Shown: one piece after another, positions 25,633 through 35,259 of the stretch | Layout of the letters: each line of letters starts with the position of its first letter | Numbering within the stretch: position 1 is the stretch's first letter | DNA from: Lysobacterales bacterium | GTDB lineage: Bacteria > Pseudomonadota > Gammaproteobacteria > Xanthomonadales > SZUA-5 | Length of the DNA stretch: 64,000 bases | NCBI GenBank assembly: GCA_022844165.1 | Contig: JALHMH010000009.1 | Location: 1-64,000, forward strand | Reading direction: 5' to 3' | Notes under the pieces: generated by a model | What the model saw: the letters and a program-made list of their open reading frames with translations, nothing else | What the model was told of the DNA's origin: nothing | Databases searched by the model: none | Program-made: the position numbers and the translations under genes

Positions 25633-27231
25633 ATGCTGCGCCTGACCGAGCTGAAATTGCCACTCGACCATCCGCCCGAAGCGCTTGAGGCCGCTATTCG
25701 CGATCGCCTTGGCGCGGTGGCGCGTTCAATGACCGGTTTCACGGTGTACAAACGCAGCTACGACGCGCGGCGGCGCACGGCGATCAGCTTGATCTATACC
25801 GTCGACGTGGAGCTGCCAGAGGCGGCGAGCGAGCAGGCGTTGCTCAACAACCTGCTGCACGTCGCACCGAGCCCGGACATGGAATACAAGTTTGTCGCTC
25901 GCGCGCCAGCCAGGCTCAAAACGCGACCCGTGATCATCGGCTTTGGCCCATGTGGTTTGTTCGCGGCGCTGATCCTGGCACAGATGGGTTTTGCGCCGAT
26001 CGTGCTCGAACGCGGCAAGGCCGTGCGCGAGCGAACGCGCGACACCTTCGGCTTGTGGCGCACCAGCAAACTGGACACCGAATCCAATGTGCAATTCGGC
26101 GAAGGCGGAGCCGGGACCTTCTCCGACGGCAAACTCTATAGCCAGATCAAAGACCCACTGCACTATGGTCGCAAGGTCATGCACGAGTTTGTGTTGGCGG
26201 GCGCACCAGAAGAAATCCTCTACGTCAGCAAACCGCATATCGGGACATTCCGGCTCGTCAGCATGGTCGAAAAAATGCGCGCGACGATCGAATCGCTGGG
26301 CGGCGACATTCGCTTCCAATCGCGCGTCGTCGATGTGCTGATCGACGCCGGCAAAGTGCGCGGATTGCGGCTGGCAGACGGCGAAGAATTGGCGTGCGAA
26401 CACGTGGTTCTCGCGGTGGGCCACAGCGCACGCGACACCTTCCAGATGCTCTACGATCGCGGCGTGCACATCGAAGCCAAACCGTTTTCGATCGGCTTTC
26501 GCATTGAACATCCGCAATCGCTGATCGATCGCGACCGCTTCGGCAAATTCGCTGGCCATCCGCTACTGGGCGCTGCCGATTACAAGTTGGTCCATCACTG
26601 CCGCAATCAGCGCTCGGTCTACAGTTTCTGCATGTGCCCCGGAGGCACCGTTGTGGCCGCGACGTCGGAGGCCGGGCAGGTGGTCACCAACGGTATGAGC
26701 CAATATTCGCGTAACGAGCGCAACGCAAATGCCGGCATCGTCGTCGGGGTAACACCGGGCGACTATCCGGGCAATGCGCTGGCTGGCATCGAGTTCCAAC
26801 GTCATTGGGAACGCCAGGCATTTGTTCTGGGCGGCAGCGACTATCGCGCGCCCGGTCAGAGCGTCGGCGATTTTCTGGCGCGGCGCAAAAGCACTGCGTT
26901 CGGCAGCGTGCAGCCGTCTTACACGCCGGGCGTGGTGCCGACCGACCTCAGCACGGCGTTGCCCGACTATGCCGTCGCCGCTCTGCGCGAAGCGTTGCCG
27001 GCGTTCGAACGCCAGTTGAAGGGTTTTGCGATGGACGATGCGCTGTTGACCGGCGTCGAAACGCGCACCTCCTCGCCGATTCGCATCGTGCGTGGTCGCG
27101 ACTACCAAAGCATCAATACGCGTGGCTTGTATCCAGCCGGTGAGGGCGCCGCGTATGCCGGCGGAATCTACTCGGCAGCGATCGACGGTATCGAAGTCGC
27201 TCAAGCGGTGGCTCTGGCCATGACCGCCTGA
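25633..27231 (+). CDS. FAD-dependent dehydrogenase, COG2509 type
   Basis: This 532-residue protein has an N-terminal alpha-beta domain of about 95 residues, a FAD-binding Rossmann motif (VIIGFGPCGLFAALIL, about 99-114), then the family text N-V-Q-F-G-E-G-G-A-G-T-F-S-D-G-K-L. A C-terminal G-L-Y-P-A-G-E-G-A-A-Y-A-G-G-I segment closes the FAD site. It also contains F-C-M-C-P-G-G, conserved in the COG2509 group. The reaction is unknown. It is unrelated in detail to the YhiN-type gene just upstream, although both are flavoproteins on the same strand, 63 nt apart. Confidence 0.9.
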   Translation: MLRLTELKLPLDHPPEALEAAIRDRLGAVARSMTGFTVYKRSYDARRRTAISLIYTVDVELPEAASEQALLNNLLHVAPSPDMEYKFVARAPARLKTRPVIIGFGPCGLFAALILAQMGFAPIVLERGKAVRERTRDTFGLWRTSKLDTESNVQFGEGGAGTFSDGKLYSQIKDPLHYGRKVMHEFVLAGAPEEILYVSKPHIGTFRLVSMVEKMRATIESLGGDIRFQSRVVDVLIDAGKVRGLRLADGEELACEHVVLAVGHSARDTFQMLYDRGVHIEAKPFSIGFRIEHPQSLIDRDRFGKFAGHPLLGAADYKLVHHCRNQRSVYSFCMCPGGTVVAATSEAGQVVTNGMSQYSRNERNANAGIVVGVTPGDYPGNALAGIEFQRHWERQAFVLGGSDYRAPGQSVGDFLARRKSTAFGSVQPSYTPGVVPTDLSTALPDYAVAALREALPAFERQLKGFAMDDALLTGVETRTSSPIRIVRGRDYQSINTRGLYPAGEGAAYAGGIYSAAIDGIEVAQAVALAMTA

Positions 27232-27369
27232 AGCTGAATTTCGCGACTGCGCTCACCTCAGGCGAAAGAGGGGGCGATACCCGCACGGTGTACGATCGAA
27301 CTCGCTCGAGTTTGGACGATTTCGCCACGACCGTATGAAAACTCCGGGCAATCCCTGTATTCAGTGCGC

Positions 27370-28731
27370 ATGACTATCTTCGCCACACTTTCGCCTGCGC
27401 TGCAACAAGCGGTTGCCAGCGCCGGGTACGCTGAACCGACACCGGTGCAGCAACAGTCGCTGCCAGATATCCTGGCCGGACACGATCTGATTGCGCTGGC
27501 GCCCACTGGCAGCGGCAAGACAGCCGCATTCGGGCTTGGCTTGCTGCAGCGTTTGCAGATCGAACGCATCGCCACACAGGCGCTGGTGCTGTGCCCGACG
27601 CGGGAGTTGGCTGATCAAGTTGCGAAAGCCCTGCGCAAGCTGGCCGCACAGATGGCCAACGTTAAAATCTCCGTTTACACGGGTGGCGTTGCGATCGGAC
27701 CGCAACAAGCGTCACTGGCGCATCCTGCGCATATCGTCGTCGGCACGCCGGGGCGACTGCAGGAGCTGATCGATCTTGGCGCCTTGAAACTTGATGCGGT
27801 TGGCATGCTGGTGCTGGACGAAGCCGACCGCATGCTCGACATGGGCTTTGGTGAGGCCATCCTGGCGGTGATCGCGCGACTGCCGAAGAACCGCCAGAGC
27901 CTGATGTTTTCGGCAACCTGGCCCGATGAGGTCGGTGCCGTTGCGGCCTCGTGCCTGCGCGATCCGCGCCGCATCGACTGCCGCAACGAACAATCCAAGC
28001 CGCAAATTGAGCACTACTTCATCGAGGCGACAGAGGCGCAAAAGCTCAGCGCATTGGCGGCCTGGTTATGCGAGCGTGCTTCGTCAAGCGCGGTCGTGTT
28101 CTGCAACACGCGCAAGCGCGTCGATGAAGTTGCTGGCGAACTGCAATCGCTCGGATTCGCTGCCGCCGCGCTGCACGGCGATATGGAGCAGCGCGATCGC
28201 GATGAGACTTTGGTGTGTTTTGGCCAGCGCAGTTTGAGCGTGTTGGTCGCCAGCGACGTCGCCGCGCGTGGCCTGGACGTCAAAGAGCTGCCGTGCGTGA
28301 TCAATTTCGATGTACCAGGCGATGCGGACAGCTATCTGCATCGTGTGGGTCGAACAGCGCGCGCAGGCGAAACGGGGCTCGCGTTGTCGCTGGTAGCGCC
28401 GAGCGATGCCCAGCGCACACTGGGCATTATCGAGCGGCACCAGATCAAACCGCGTTGGTTGAAAGCCGGCCGACCGACCCAGCCAATTCCACGAGCGGCG
28501 ATGCGCAGCCTGCGTATCGACGCCGGCCGAACAGAGAAACTGCGCCCGGGAGATATTCTGGGCGCACTCACCGGCGAGGCTGGCCTGCCCGCGACGGCGA
28601 TCGGCAAAATCGATGTTTTTGCAACACGCTGCTATGTCGCCATCGGCGAGCGAGAAGCGGATCGAGCCTTTAAGGCAATGCAGGCGGGCAAGATCAAAGG
28701 CAAGAAGCGGCGCGTTGCTTGGGTGCGCTGA
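27370..28731 (+). CDS. dbpA: ATP-dependent RNA helicase DbpA
   Basis: This 453-residue DEAD-box helicase starts at ATG 27370; a GTG at 27364 is an alternative. Motifs include the Q-motif P-T-P-V-Q-Q, A-P-T-G-S-G-K-T (44-51), P-T-R-E-L, D150-E-A-D, S-A-T and H-R-V-G-R-T-A-R. The C-terminal 75 residues (LRPGDILGALTGEAGL onward, with I-G-K-I-D-V-F) are the DbpA-type RNA-binding domain, which recognises hairpin 92 of 23S rRNA. The enzyme helps assemble the large ribosomal subunit. It is convergent with recG. Confidence 0.95.
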   Translation: MTIFATLSPALQQAVASAGYAEPTPVQQQSLPDILAGHDLIALAPTGSGKTAAFGLGLLQRLQIERIATQALVLCPTRELADQVAKALRKLAAQMANVKISVYTGGVAIGPQQASLAHPAHIVVGTPGRLQELIDLGALKLDAVGMLVLDEADRMLDMGFGEAILAVIARLPKNRQSLMFSATWPDEVGAVAASCLRDPRRIDCRNEQSKPQIEHYFIEATEAQKLSALAAWLCERASSSAVVFCNTRKRVDEVAGELQSLGFAAAALHGDMEQRDRDETLVCFGQRSLSVLVASDVAARGLDVKELPCVINFDVPGDADSYLHRVGRTARAGETGLALSLVAPSDAQRTLGIIERHQIKPRWLKAGRPTQPIPRAAMRSLRIDAGRTEKLRPGDILGALTGEAGLPATAIGKIDVFATRCYVAIGEREADRAFKAMQAGKIKGKKRRVAWVR

Positions 28732-28760
28732 CACGTGTGCGCCGATCGACCCAATCGCCG

Positions 28761-30890
28761 CTACGCTTTCGCGTACTGCACCGCCGAGCCGACCCAGCGT
28801 TTGACCAACATCTCAGCCACCGCTGGTTCCGCCGCTAACAGCGGCCCTGCCAGCCGTTGCGCTTCCATCAGCCAATGTGCGTCGCGCGCCAGGTCCGCCA
28901 CGCGAAAGCTGGCAAGGCCTGTTTGCCGCGTGCCGAGCACCTCGCCAGGACCACGCAGAGCAAGATCGCGCTCGGCGATCACGAATCCATCCTGACTGTC
29001 GCGCAAAACGCCAAGGCGCTCCCGCGCGTTCTCACTCAGCGGCGGCTCGTAAAGCAGCACACAGCTCGACTCGATGGCCCCGCGCCCGACACGTCCACGC
29101 AACTGGTGCAATTGTGCTAAACCCAGACGCTCCGGGTTCTCGATGATCATCAGACTGGCATTCGGAACATCCACACCCACTTCGATCACCGTGGTAGCCA
29201 CCAGCAACTGAATATCGCCACTGGAGAACGCCTGCATGACCGGCGTCCTTTCCGAGGATTTCATACGGCCATGCACCAGGCCGATACGCACATCGCCGAG
29301 CGCCGCAATCAACTCGGTGGCGGTACTTTCTGCAGCCTGTGCCTGCACTTCATCCGAATCTTCAATCAGCGTGCATACCCAGTACGCCTGCCGCCCGGCG
29401 GCGCAGGCGTCGGCGATGCGTCGCACAACGTCGGCTCGCCGTTGCCGGCTGACAGCGACCGTCTGGACGGGCGAGCGCCCAGGCGGTAGCTCATCGATCA
29501 CCGACACATCCAGATCGGCGAACTGCGTCATCGCCAGGGTGCGCGGGATGGGCGTTGCAGTCATCACCAATTGGTGTGGTCGATACGTGCCAAAACGGCC
29601 CTTGTGCGCGAGCGCCAGTCGTTGGTCGACACCGAATCGATGTTGCTCATCGATCACTACCAGGCCGAGCGCACGGAAGGCCACGGCATCCTGCATCAGC
29701 GCATGCGTCCCGACGATCCACTGCGCATCGCTGCTCAGCGCCGCGAGCGTCGAGGTCCGCGCGCGCCCCTTGACGCGGGCACTCAGATGAACGCCGAATA
29801 ATCCGAGCGGTGCGAACCAGCGTTCCAGATTGCGCCGGTGCTGCTCGGCAAGCAATTCCGTTGGTGCCATGAGCGCCGCCTGCACACCGGACTCGATCGC
29901 AGCCAACATCGCCAACGCTGCTACGATCGTCTTGCCGGAACCGACGTCCCCCTGAATCAGTCGCAGCATTGGAGCGCTGCTCGCGAGATCTCGGTCGATT
30001 TCGGTGAGCACCCGTTGCTGAGCTTGCGTGAGCGAAAAGCCCACACTGGCGAGGAGCCTTTCGCGAAGACGACCTGTGGCACGCAAGACAGGTGCTCGCT
30101 CGCTGCGCACGCGTTGACGAACCAACCGGAACGACAAGTGATGCGCAAGCAGTTCTTCGAGCGCCAGCCGATCGCGAGCAGGATGGTGGCCGTTCTTGAT
30201 GGCATCGGCTTCGCTGCGGTTGGACGGTCGGTGCAACGCTCGGATGCTGGTCGACAGATCCGGCCAGTGTTGTCCGGGCGGAACCCAGCCATCGCTTTGC
30301 GGCAGCATCATCAATGCGGCGTCGATTGCGCGCATTAATCGCGCCGGTCCCAGACCCTGGATGGTTGGATAGATGGGCGTGAGCGCCGCGGCGACGTCGA
30401 CGACTTCATGTTCGCCGATCAGCTTGTAGCGTGGGTGCACGATCTCAAGAGAATTCGGTCCGGCTTTGACATCGCCAAACACGAGAATGCGCTGGCCAAC
30501 TTTGAATCCATCGGCTTGTGCCTGCTTGAAGTAGAAGAACCGCAGCATCAGGCGCTGCGCACCGTCACCAACAAGCACACACAAGCTGCGCCGCTTACCG
30601 AAGCGGATTTCCGCGTGTTCCACTTGAGCGATGAACTGCGCGCTGGCGCCAGGCCGCAGCGCGCCGAGCGGCAGGATTTGTGTGCGGTCTTCAAAGCGCA
30701 GCGGGAAAGTGAACCAGAGTTCGCCCACCGTTTCGAACCCAGCCGCGTGCAGATCGTCCAAAAGCGCCTTGCCGAGCGTCTTGAGGCTGCGCAAAGGCGC
30801 AGCGCCGGCAACGGCGAAGTGGTCTTGTGGGTCGCTCAACGCGCTGCTGTTTTCTGTTCCCCGAGGATTGCCGACCATCGCTGAAATCAC
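28761..30890 (-). CDS. recG: ATP-dependent DNA helicase RecG
   Basis: This 709-residue protein matches RecG in length and order: an N-terminal wedge/OB domain at about 35-250, then helicase motifs G-D-V-G-S-G-K-T (314-321), D-E-Q-H-R-F-G, T-A-T-P-I-P-R-T-L and the C-terminal Q-L-R-G-R-V-G-R-G. It reverses stalled replication forks and resolves recombination intermediates. ATG 30890 is kept; a later Met at residue 5 is an alternative. It lies 142 nt downstream of ridA on the same strand, as in many gammaproteobacteria (spoT-ridA-recG), but spoT is not present here. Confidence 0.96.
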   Translation of the reverse strand: MISAMVGNPRGTENSSALSDPQDHFAVAGAAPLRSLKTLGKALLDDLHAAGFETVGELWFTFPLRFEDRTQILPLGALRPGASAQFIAQVEHAEIRFGKRRSLCVLVGDGAQRLMLRFFYFKQAQADGFKVGQRILVFGDVKAGPNSLEIVHPRYKLIGEHEVVDVAAALTPIYPTIQGLGPARLMRAIDAALMMLPQSDGWVPPGQHWPDLSTSIRALHRPSNRSEADAIKNGHHPARDRLALEELLAHHLSFRLVRQRVRSERAPVLRATGRLRERLLASVGFSLTQAQQRVLTEIDRDLASSAPMLRLIQGDVGSGKTIVAALAMLAAIESGVQAALMAPTELLAEQHRRNLERWFAPLGLFGVHLSARVKGRARTSTLAALSSDAQWIVGTHALMQDAVAFRALGLVVIDEQHRFGVDQRLALAHKGRFGTYRPHQLVMTATPIPRTLAMTQFADLDVSVIDELPPGRSPVQTVAVSRQRRADVVRRIADACAAGRQAYWVCTLIEDSDEVQAQAAESTATELIAALGDVRIGLVHGRMKSSERTPVMQAFSSGDIQLLVATTVIEVGVDVPNASLMIIENPERLGLAQLHQLRGRVGRGAIESSCVLLYEPPLSENARERLGVLRDSQDGFVIAERDLALRGPGEVLGTRQTGLASFRVADLARDAHWLMEAQRLAGPLLAAEPAVAEMLVKRWVGSAVQYAKA

Positions 30891-31032
30891 TCTGAGGTTC
30901 CTTCACGACGCAATCCAGTCTGCGTGCGGCAATACGTCGATGCAGGGTGCGCGACACCAGCCGGGACTGCTGCCAATCGATCGCAGCGAGCAACAGCTGA
31001 CGGCGTCGCCGCATGGCAGCACACCCTCGCCG

Positions 31033-31413
31033 TTACAACTCCATCACCCCGTCCATTTCCACCCTCGCCCCGCGCGGCAATTCGCGCACGCCGACCGCGG
31101 CGCGAGCGGGGTATGGCGCTTTGAAGTACTGCGCCATGATTTGATTGACGGTTGGGAAATGGCTCAGTTCCGTGAGGTACACATTGAGTTTGGCGATGTG
31201 TTCCAAGCCACCGCCAGCCGCCTGACAGACCGCTTTGAGATTGCCAAAAACGCGATGGATTTCGCTTTCAATCGACCCGTTGTCGAGTTTCCCTGAGACC
31301 GGATCAAGCGGAATCTGGCCGCTCAAGTACACAGTGCTGCCGACCTTGACCGCTTGCGAGTAGGTTCCGATCGCAGCGGGGGCATGTTCGGTCTGGATGA
31401 TTTCTCGGGCCAT
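31033..31413 (-). CDS. ridA: RidA family enamine/imine deaminase
   Basis: This 126-residue protein starts at ATG 31413. It shows the family text A-P-A-A-I-G-T-Y-S-Q-A, L-S-G-Q-I-P-L-D-P, a conserved Asn-Leu-Lys in the central part, and the active-site Arg in Y-P-A-R-A-A-V-G-V, then P-R-G-A-R-V-E-M-D. RidA hydrolyses reactive enamines formed by PLP enzymes such as threonine dehydratase, which protects branched-chain amino-acid metabolism. It is divergent from lepA, with a palindrome between them, and upstream of recG. Confidence 0.95.
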   Translation of the reverse strand: MAREIIQTEHAPAAIGTYSQAVKVGSTVYLSGQIPLDPVSGKLDNGSIESEIHRVFGNLKAVCQAAGGGLEHIAKLNVYLTELSHFPTVNQIMAQYFKAPYPARAAVGVRELPRGARVEMDGVMEL

Positions 31414-31481
31414 TGTGCGCCATCCTGTCTGGGGTTGCTGCGGATTCTGCACACGGACAGCGATTTTGTGCAAAAAACCGA

Positions 31482-31499
31482 CCGAACACTCATGTTCGG
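31482..31499. promoter_or_regulatory. perfect inverted repeat between ridA and lepA
   Basis: CCGAACA and TGTTCGG flank a 4-nt centre in the divergent intergenic stretch, 69 nt before the ridA ATG and 70 nt before the lepA ATG. It could be an operator for a dimeric regulator controlling one or both genes. No T run follows in either direction that would make it a terminator. Confidence 0.4.
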
Positions 31500-31568
31500 C
31501 GTGCTTTAATCCGCCGCCTCTCGGTACCGTCCTGACCGAGCATCCGTATTCGCTATGATGTTGGGTCA

Positions 31569-33362
31569 ATGAAGCACATTCGCAATTTTTCAATCATCGC
31601 GCACGTCGACCACGGCAAATCGACGCTGGCCGATCGCTTTATTCAGCTTTGCGGCGGCTTGGAAGACCGCGAGATGGAGGAGCAGGTACTGGACTCCAAT
31701 CCCATCGAGCGCGAACGTGGAATCACCATCAAAGCGCAGAGCGTGTCTTTACCCTACCGTGCCGATAACGGTCAGATTTACGAGTTGAACTTTATCGATA
31801 CGCCTGGGCACGTCGACTTCTCCTACGAGGTGTCGCGCAGTCTGGCTGCGTGCGAAGGCGCGCTTCTGGTCGTCGACGCGGCGCAAGGCGTTGAAGCGCA
31901 GTCGGTCGCCAATTGTTACACGGCTGTCGAACAAGGCCTGGAAGTCGTTCCGGTGCTGAATAAGATCGATCTGCCCTCGGCCGAACCCGATCGCGTACGC
32001 CAGGAAATCGAAGACGTGATTGGCATCGACGCCACCGACGCCATCGAGATCAGCGCCAAGACCGGGCTGAACGTGCGCAAAGTGCTCGAAGCGATCATTC
32101 AGCGAATCCCGTCGCCACGAGAGAGCGACGACTCGACGCTCAAAGCCCTGATTATCGACAGCTGGTTCGACAATTATCTGGGCGTCATATCGCTGGTGCG
32201 CGTGATGCAGGGCGAAATCAAAGTCGGCGACAAGATTTTGATGATGAGCACTGGCCGCACGTGGCAAGTAGAGCAAGTGGGCGTGTTTACGCCCAAGCGG
32301 GTCACACGCGACAAGCTCAGCTGCGGACAAGTGGGTTTCGTGTCGGCGGCGATCAAAGAAGTCCACGGCGCGCCGGTGGGCGATACGATCACTTTCGCCA
32401 AAGGCGCGGCCACCGAACCACTACCGGGGTTCCAGAAGATCAAACCGCGGGTGTTTGCGGGCCTGTTTCCGACTGAGGCCGACGACTATTCGGCGCTGCG
32501 CGAGGCGTTGGAAAAACTGAAACTCAACGACTCCGCTCTTCAGTTTGAGCCGGAATCATCCGAGGCGATGGGTTTTGGTTTTCGCTGCGGCTTCCTGGGT
32601 ATGCTGCACATGGAAATCGTGCAAGAACGCCTTGAACGCGAATACGATCTGGATCTGATCACCACCGCGCCTACGGTCATTTATCAGGTGTTGCTGAAGA
32701 ACGACCAGGTCATCGATCTTGACAACCCGGCGAAGATGCCGGTGCCATCGGAAATGGTCGAAATCCGCGAACCGATCATCGTTGCCAACATTCTGGTACC
32801 ACCCGACTATGTCGGTTCGGTGATTAAACTCTGCGAAGAGAAACGTGGCCGACAAAAGTCGATCAACTATCTGGGAACGCAAGTCCAAATCAGCTACGAG
32901 ATGCCGCTGGCCGAAGTCGTGCTGGACTTTTTCGACCGGCTCAAGTCGGCATCGCGCGGCTATGCCTCTTTCGACTACCACCTCGACCGTTTCGAAGCTG
33001 GCCCGTTTGTGCGACTCGATATCTTGATCAACGGCGACCGCGTCGACGCTCTGAGCCTGATCGTGCATCGCAGCCAGGCCGACCGTCGCGGGCGTGACCT
33101 CGCCGAGCGCATGCGGGAACTTATCCCGAGGCAGATGTTCGATGTTGCGATCCAGGCGGCCGTGGGCGCGCAGATCATTGCCCGATCGACCGTCAAAGCG
33201 CTCCGCAAAAACGTGCTGGCCAAGTGTTACGGCGGCGATGTCTCGCGCAAACGCAAGCTCCTGGAAAAGCAGAAGGCTGGCAAGAAGCGCATGAAACAAG
33301 TGGGTCGGGTGGACATTCCGCAGGAAGCGTTCCTGGCGGTCTTACAAGTTGACGACAAGTAG
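31569..33362 (+). CDS. lepA: elongation factor 4 (LepA)
   Basis: This 597-residue translational GTPase has G1 A-H-V-D-H-G-K-S-T (11-19), the R-G-I-T-I switch, G3 D-T-P-G-H, G4 N-K-I-D and G5 S-A-K-T. The LepA-specific C-terminal domain replaces EF-G domain IV and ends with a Lys-rich [18 protein letters not shown] segment. LepA acts on ribosomes during initiation or stalled elongation. It heads the lepA-lepB-DUF4845-rnc-era-recO cluster; the lepB start follows 7 nt after its stop. Confidence 0.98.
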   Translation: MKHIRNFSIIAHVDHGKSTLADRFIQLCGGLEDREMEEQVLDSNPIERERGITIKAQSVSLPYRADNGQIYELNFIDTPGHVDFSYEVSRSLAACEGALLVVDAAQGVEAQSVANCYTAVEQGLEVVPVLNKIDLPSAEPDRVRQEIEDVIGIDATDAIEISAKTGLNVRKVLEAIIQRIPSPRESDDSTLKALIIDSWFDNYLGVISLVRVMQGEIKVGDKILMMSTGRTWQVEQVGVFTPKRVTRDKLSCGQVGFVSAAIKEVHGAPVGDTITFAKGAATEPLPGFQKIKPRVFAGLFPTEADDYSALREALEKLKLNDSALQFEPESSEAMGFGFRCGFLGMLHMEIVQERLEREYDLDLITTAPTVIYQVLLKNDQVIDLDNPAKMPVPSEMVEIREPIIVANILVPPDYVGSVIKLCEEKRGRQKSINYLGTQVQISYEMPLAEVVLDFFDRLKSASRGYASFDYHLDRFEAGPFVRLDILINGDRVDALSLIVHRSQADRRGRDLAERMRELIPRQMFDVAIQAAVGAQIIARSTVKALRKNVLAKCYGGDVSRKRKLLEKQKAGKKRMKQVGRVDIPQEAFLAVLQVDDK

Positions 33363-33369
33363 GCGGGCA

Positions 33370-34194
33370 ATGGATTTTGCGCTAATTCTGGTGGTACTGA
33401 CGGGCGTGACGGGTTTCGTGTGGGCCGTCGATTCGCTGTTCTTCAGAGCGAAACGGCTTGCGTTGGTGAACCCGGCGCAGATGGGCGAAGCCGCGCTGGC
33501 CCAGGCGGGCGCTGCACCCGCCGCTCGCGACCCGGTGATTGTGGAGTATTCGAAGTCGTTCTTCCCGGTGATCCTTGCTGTACTGATGATCCGCTCATTC
33601 CTGTTTGAGCCGTTTACCATTCCATCAAGCTCGATGGTGCCAACCTTGTTGATTGGAGATTTTATTCTGGTCAACAAATACGCCTATGGTCTGCGACTGC
33701 CGGTGGCAAACACAAAGATCGTCAGTATCGGCGCGCCTGAGCGCGGCGATGTTGTCGTGTTTCGCCCGCCGCATCAGCCAAACACAAATTTCGTCAAGCG
33801 CCTCGTCGGCATGCCAGGCGATGAAGTCGCCTACTTCGACAACACGCTGTACATCAATGGCGTGGCGATCCAGAACACGCCGGTGGGCCGCTACTTTGGA
33901 GAAGGCAGCAATGATGAATCGACCGGCCAGGAGCTGCGCACGGAAGACCTGCTCGGCGTCGAACACCAGATTTTAATTGCCGGGAATCGGCTCGGCATTC
34001 AGAATTCGTGGAAAGTGCCCGACGGGCACTACTTCATGGTCGGCGATAATCGCGATAATAGCGATGACAGTCGGCGTTGGGGTTTCGTTTCGGAGAAGAG
34101 CCTGGTCGGTCGCGCCGAGTTCATTTGGATGCACTGGGATTGGAAGATCCGGGGTTTCGTTTCCTGGAGTCGTATTGGCACGAGCGTGGAGTGA
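33370..34194 (+). CDS. lepB: signal peptidase I
   Basis: This 274-residue inner-membrane protease is of family S26. It has two N-terminal membrane spans (about 3-22 and 62-78), then the catalytic Ser in I-P-S-S-S-M-V-P-T and the catalytic Lys in F-V-K-R-L-V-G-M-P-G-D. The box E motif G-D-N-R-D-N-S-D-D-S-R-R-W-G is intact. It removes signal peptides from secreted proteins, many of which are encoded in this window. ATG 33370 is preceded by a weak GGCGGG site. Confidence 0.96.
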   Translation: MDFALILVVLTGVTGFVWAVDSLFFRAKRLALVNPAQMGEAALAQAGAAPAARDPVIVEYSKSFFPVILAVLMIRSFLFEPFTIPSSSMVPTLLIGDFILVNKYAYGLRLPVANTKIVSIGAPERGDVVVFRPPHQPNTNFVKRLVGMPGDEVAYFDNTLYINGVAIQNTPVGRYFGEGSNDESTGQELRTEDLLGVEHQILIAGNRLGIQNSWKVPDGHYFMVGDNRDNSDDSRRWGFVSEKSLVGRAEFIWMHWDWKIRGFVSWSRIGTSVE

Positions 34195-34197
34195 GCG

Positions 34198-34572
34198 ATG
34201 AATACTGGGCGCAAGCAGTTGGGCATCACCTTGATGGGATTTTTGATAGTCCTTGCCGTCGGCGGCGTGTTCGCCTTGTTCGCGGCAAAGATCATCCCGA
34301 TGTACACCGAGTTCAGCGCTGTGAAGAAGTCGATGAATACACTGGCGGGACAAGCGGGCGTCGGTAACCTGCCGCCTGACCAGGTCTGGAGCAAGCTCGA
34401 CTTTATTTTCTCGACGGCCTACGTCGATAGCGTCAAGAAGAACAATCTGCAGATCATCAAGAAGGGGAAGCCGAGAATCGTCGTCACGTACGAAGTCCGG
34501 AAACCGCTGTTCTACAATCTCGACCTCGTAGGTCGCTTTTCGCACGAAGAGCCACTTAGAGGCGGGCGCTGA
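34198..34572 (+). CDS. DUF4845 membrane protein
   Basis: This 124-residue protein has one N-terminal membrane span (about 9-30) preceded by a pilin-like start (RKQLGITLMGFLIVLAVGG). A small periplasmic domain of beta character follows, with F-I-F-S-T-A-Y-V and Y-E-V-R-K-P-L-F-Y-N-L. DUF4845 proteins sit between lepB and rnc in many gammaproteobacteria and betaproteobacteria. Their function is not known. It starts 3 nt after lepB and ends 3 nt before the rnc TTG, so it is clearly part of the operon. Confidence 0.9.
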   Translation: MNTGRKQLGITLMGFLIVLAVGGVFALFAAKIIPMYTEFSAVKKSMNTLAGQAGVGNLPPDQVWSKLDFIFSTAYVDSVKKNNLQIIKKGKPRIVVTYEVRKPLFYNLDLVGRFSHEEPLRGGR

Positions 34573-34575
34573 CAC

Positions 34576-35259
34576 TTGTTCGTCGCCGCGCCGCGCAATC
34601 CGCTGGCCAGACATGGCGTCGAGCTGGATGGCGCCATTCTCACCCGCGCGCTGACACATCGCAGCGCGGGCCGCGATAACTATGAGCGGCTCGAGTTCCT
34701 GGGCGATGCGCTCGTCAACACCATCATCAGCATTGGTTTGTATCAGCGTTATGCGCGCGCCGCCGAAGGCGACCTGACGCGATTGCGCGCCGCGCTGATC
34801 CGCGAATCCAGTTTGGCGGAAATCGCCCGATCGCTGAATTTGTCCGATTACCTGTTGCTCGGTTCCGGCGAACTCAAGAGTGGCGGCTTTCGTCGCGACT
34901 CAATACTTGCCGACACCCTGGAAGCCTTGGTGGCAGCTGTATTCCTGCATCATGGTTGGGACGAGTGCCGCCGACTGGTCGATGCGTTGTTCGAGAGTGC
35001 TTTTGCCAAGGTCGACCCGGAAGCCGCAAAAGACTCCAAGACGCGACTACAAGAACTGCTGCAAGGTCGCGGGCTCGGCCTGCCCGAGTACCGATTGATC
35101 GACAGTCACGGCAAAGACCACGACAAGACCTTCGTGATGGCCTGCGAAGTGGTGGCGCTGGGTACTGCTGCGCAAGCCACTGGGCGCAGCCGTAAACACG
35201 CCGAACAGGCGGCTGCCGAAGCCGTGCTGACACTACTTGCCAACGGCGCCGGCGCATGA
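34576..35259 (+). CDS. rnc: ribonuclease III
   Basis: This 227-residue double-strand-specific endoribonuclease processes rRNA precursors and some mRNAs. The signature E-R-L-E-F-L-G-D-A (37-45) holds catalytic acids. A D-T-L-E-A-L-V-A-A motif near residue 115 gives the remaining metal site. The C-terminal double-stranded RNA-binding domain (about 150-225) ends with G-R-S-R-K-H-A-E-Q-A-A-A. The start is taken as TTG 34576, the only fitting codon, immediately after the DUF4845 stop. The stop overlaps the era start by 4 nt. Confidence 0.95.
   Translation: MFVAAPRNPLARHGVELDGAILTRALTHRSAGRDNYERLEFLGDALVNTIISIGLYQRYARAAEGDLTRLRAALIRESSLAEIARSLNLSDYLLLGSGELKSGGFRRDSILADTLEALVAAVFLHHGWDECRRLVDALFESAFAKVDPEAAKDSKTRLQELLQGRGLGLPEYRLIDSHGKDHDKTFVMACEVVALGTAAQATGRSRKHAEQAAAEAVLTLLANGAGA

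Noticed and set aside
31482..31499. LexA box reading of the palindrome before ridA and lepA
   Set aside because: The Gram-positive-type LexA box has GAAC-N4-GTTC; here the inner spacing is 6, and neither neighbour is a typical SOS gene.
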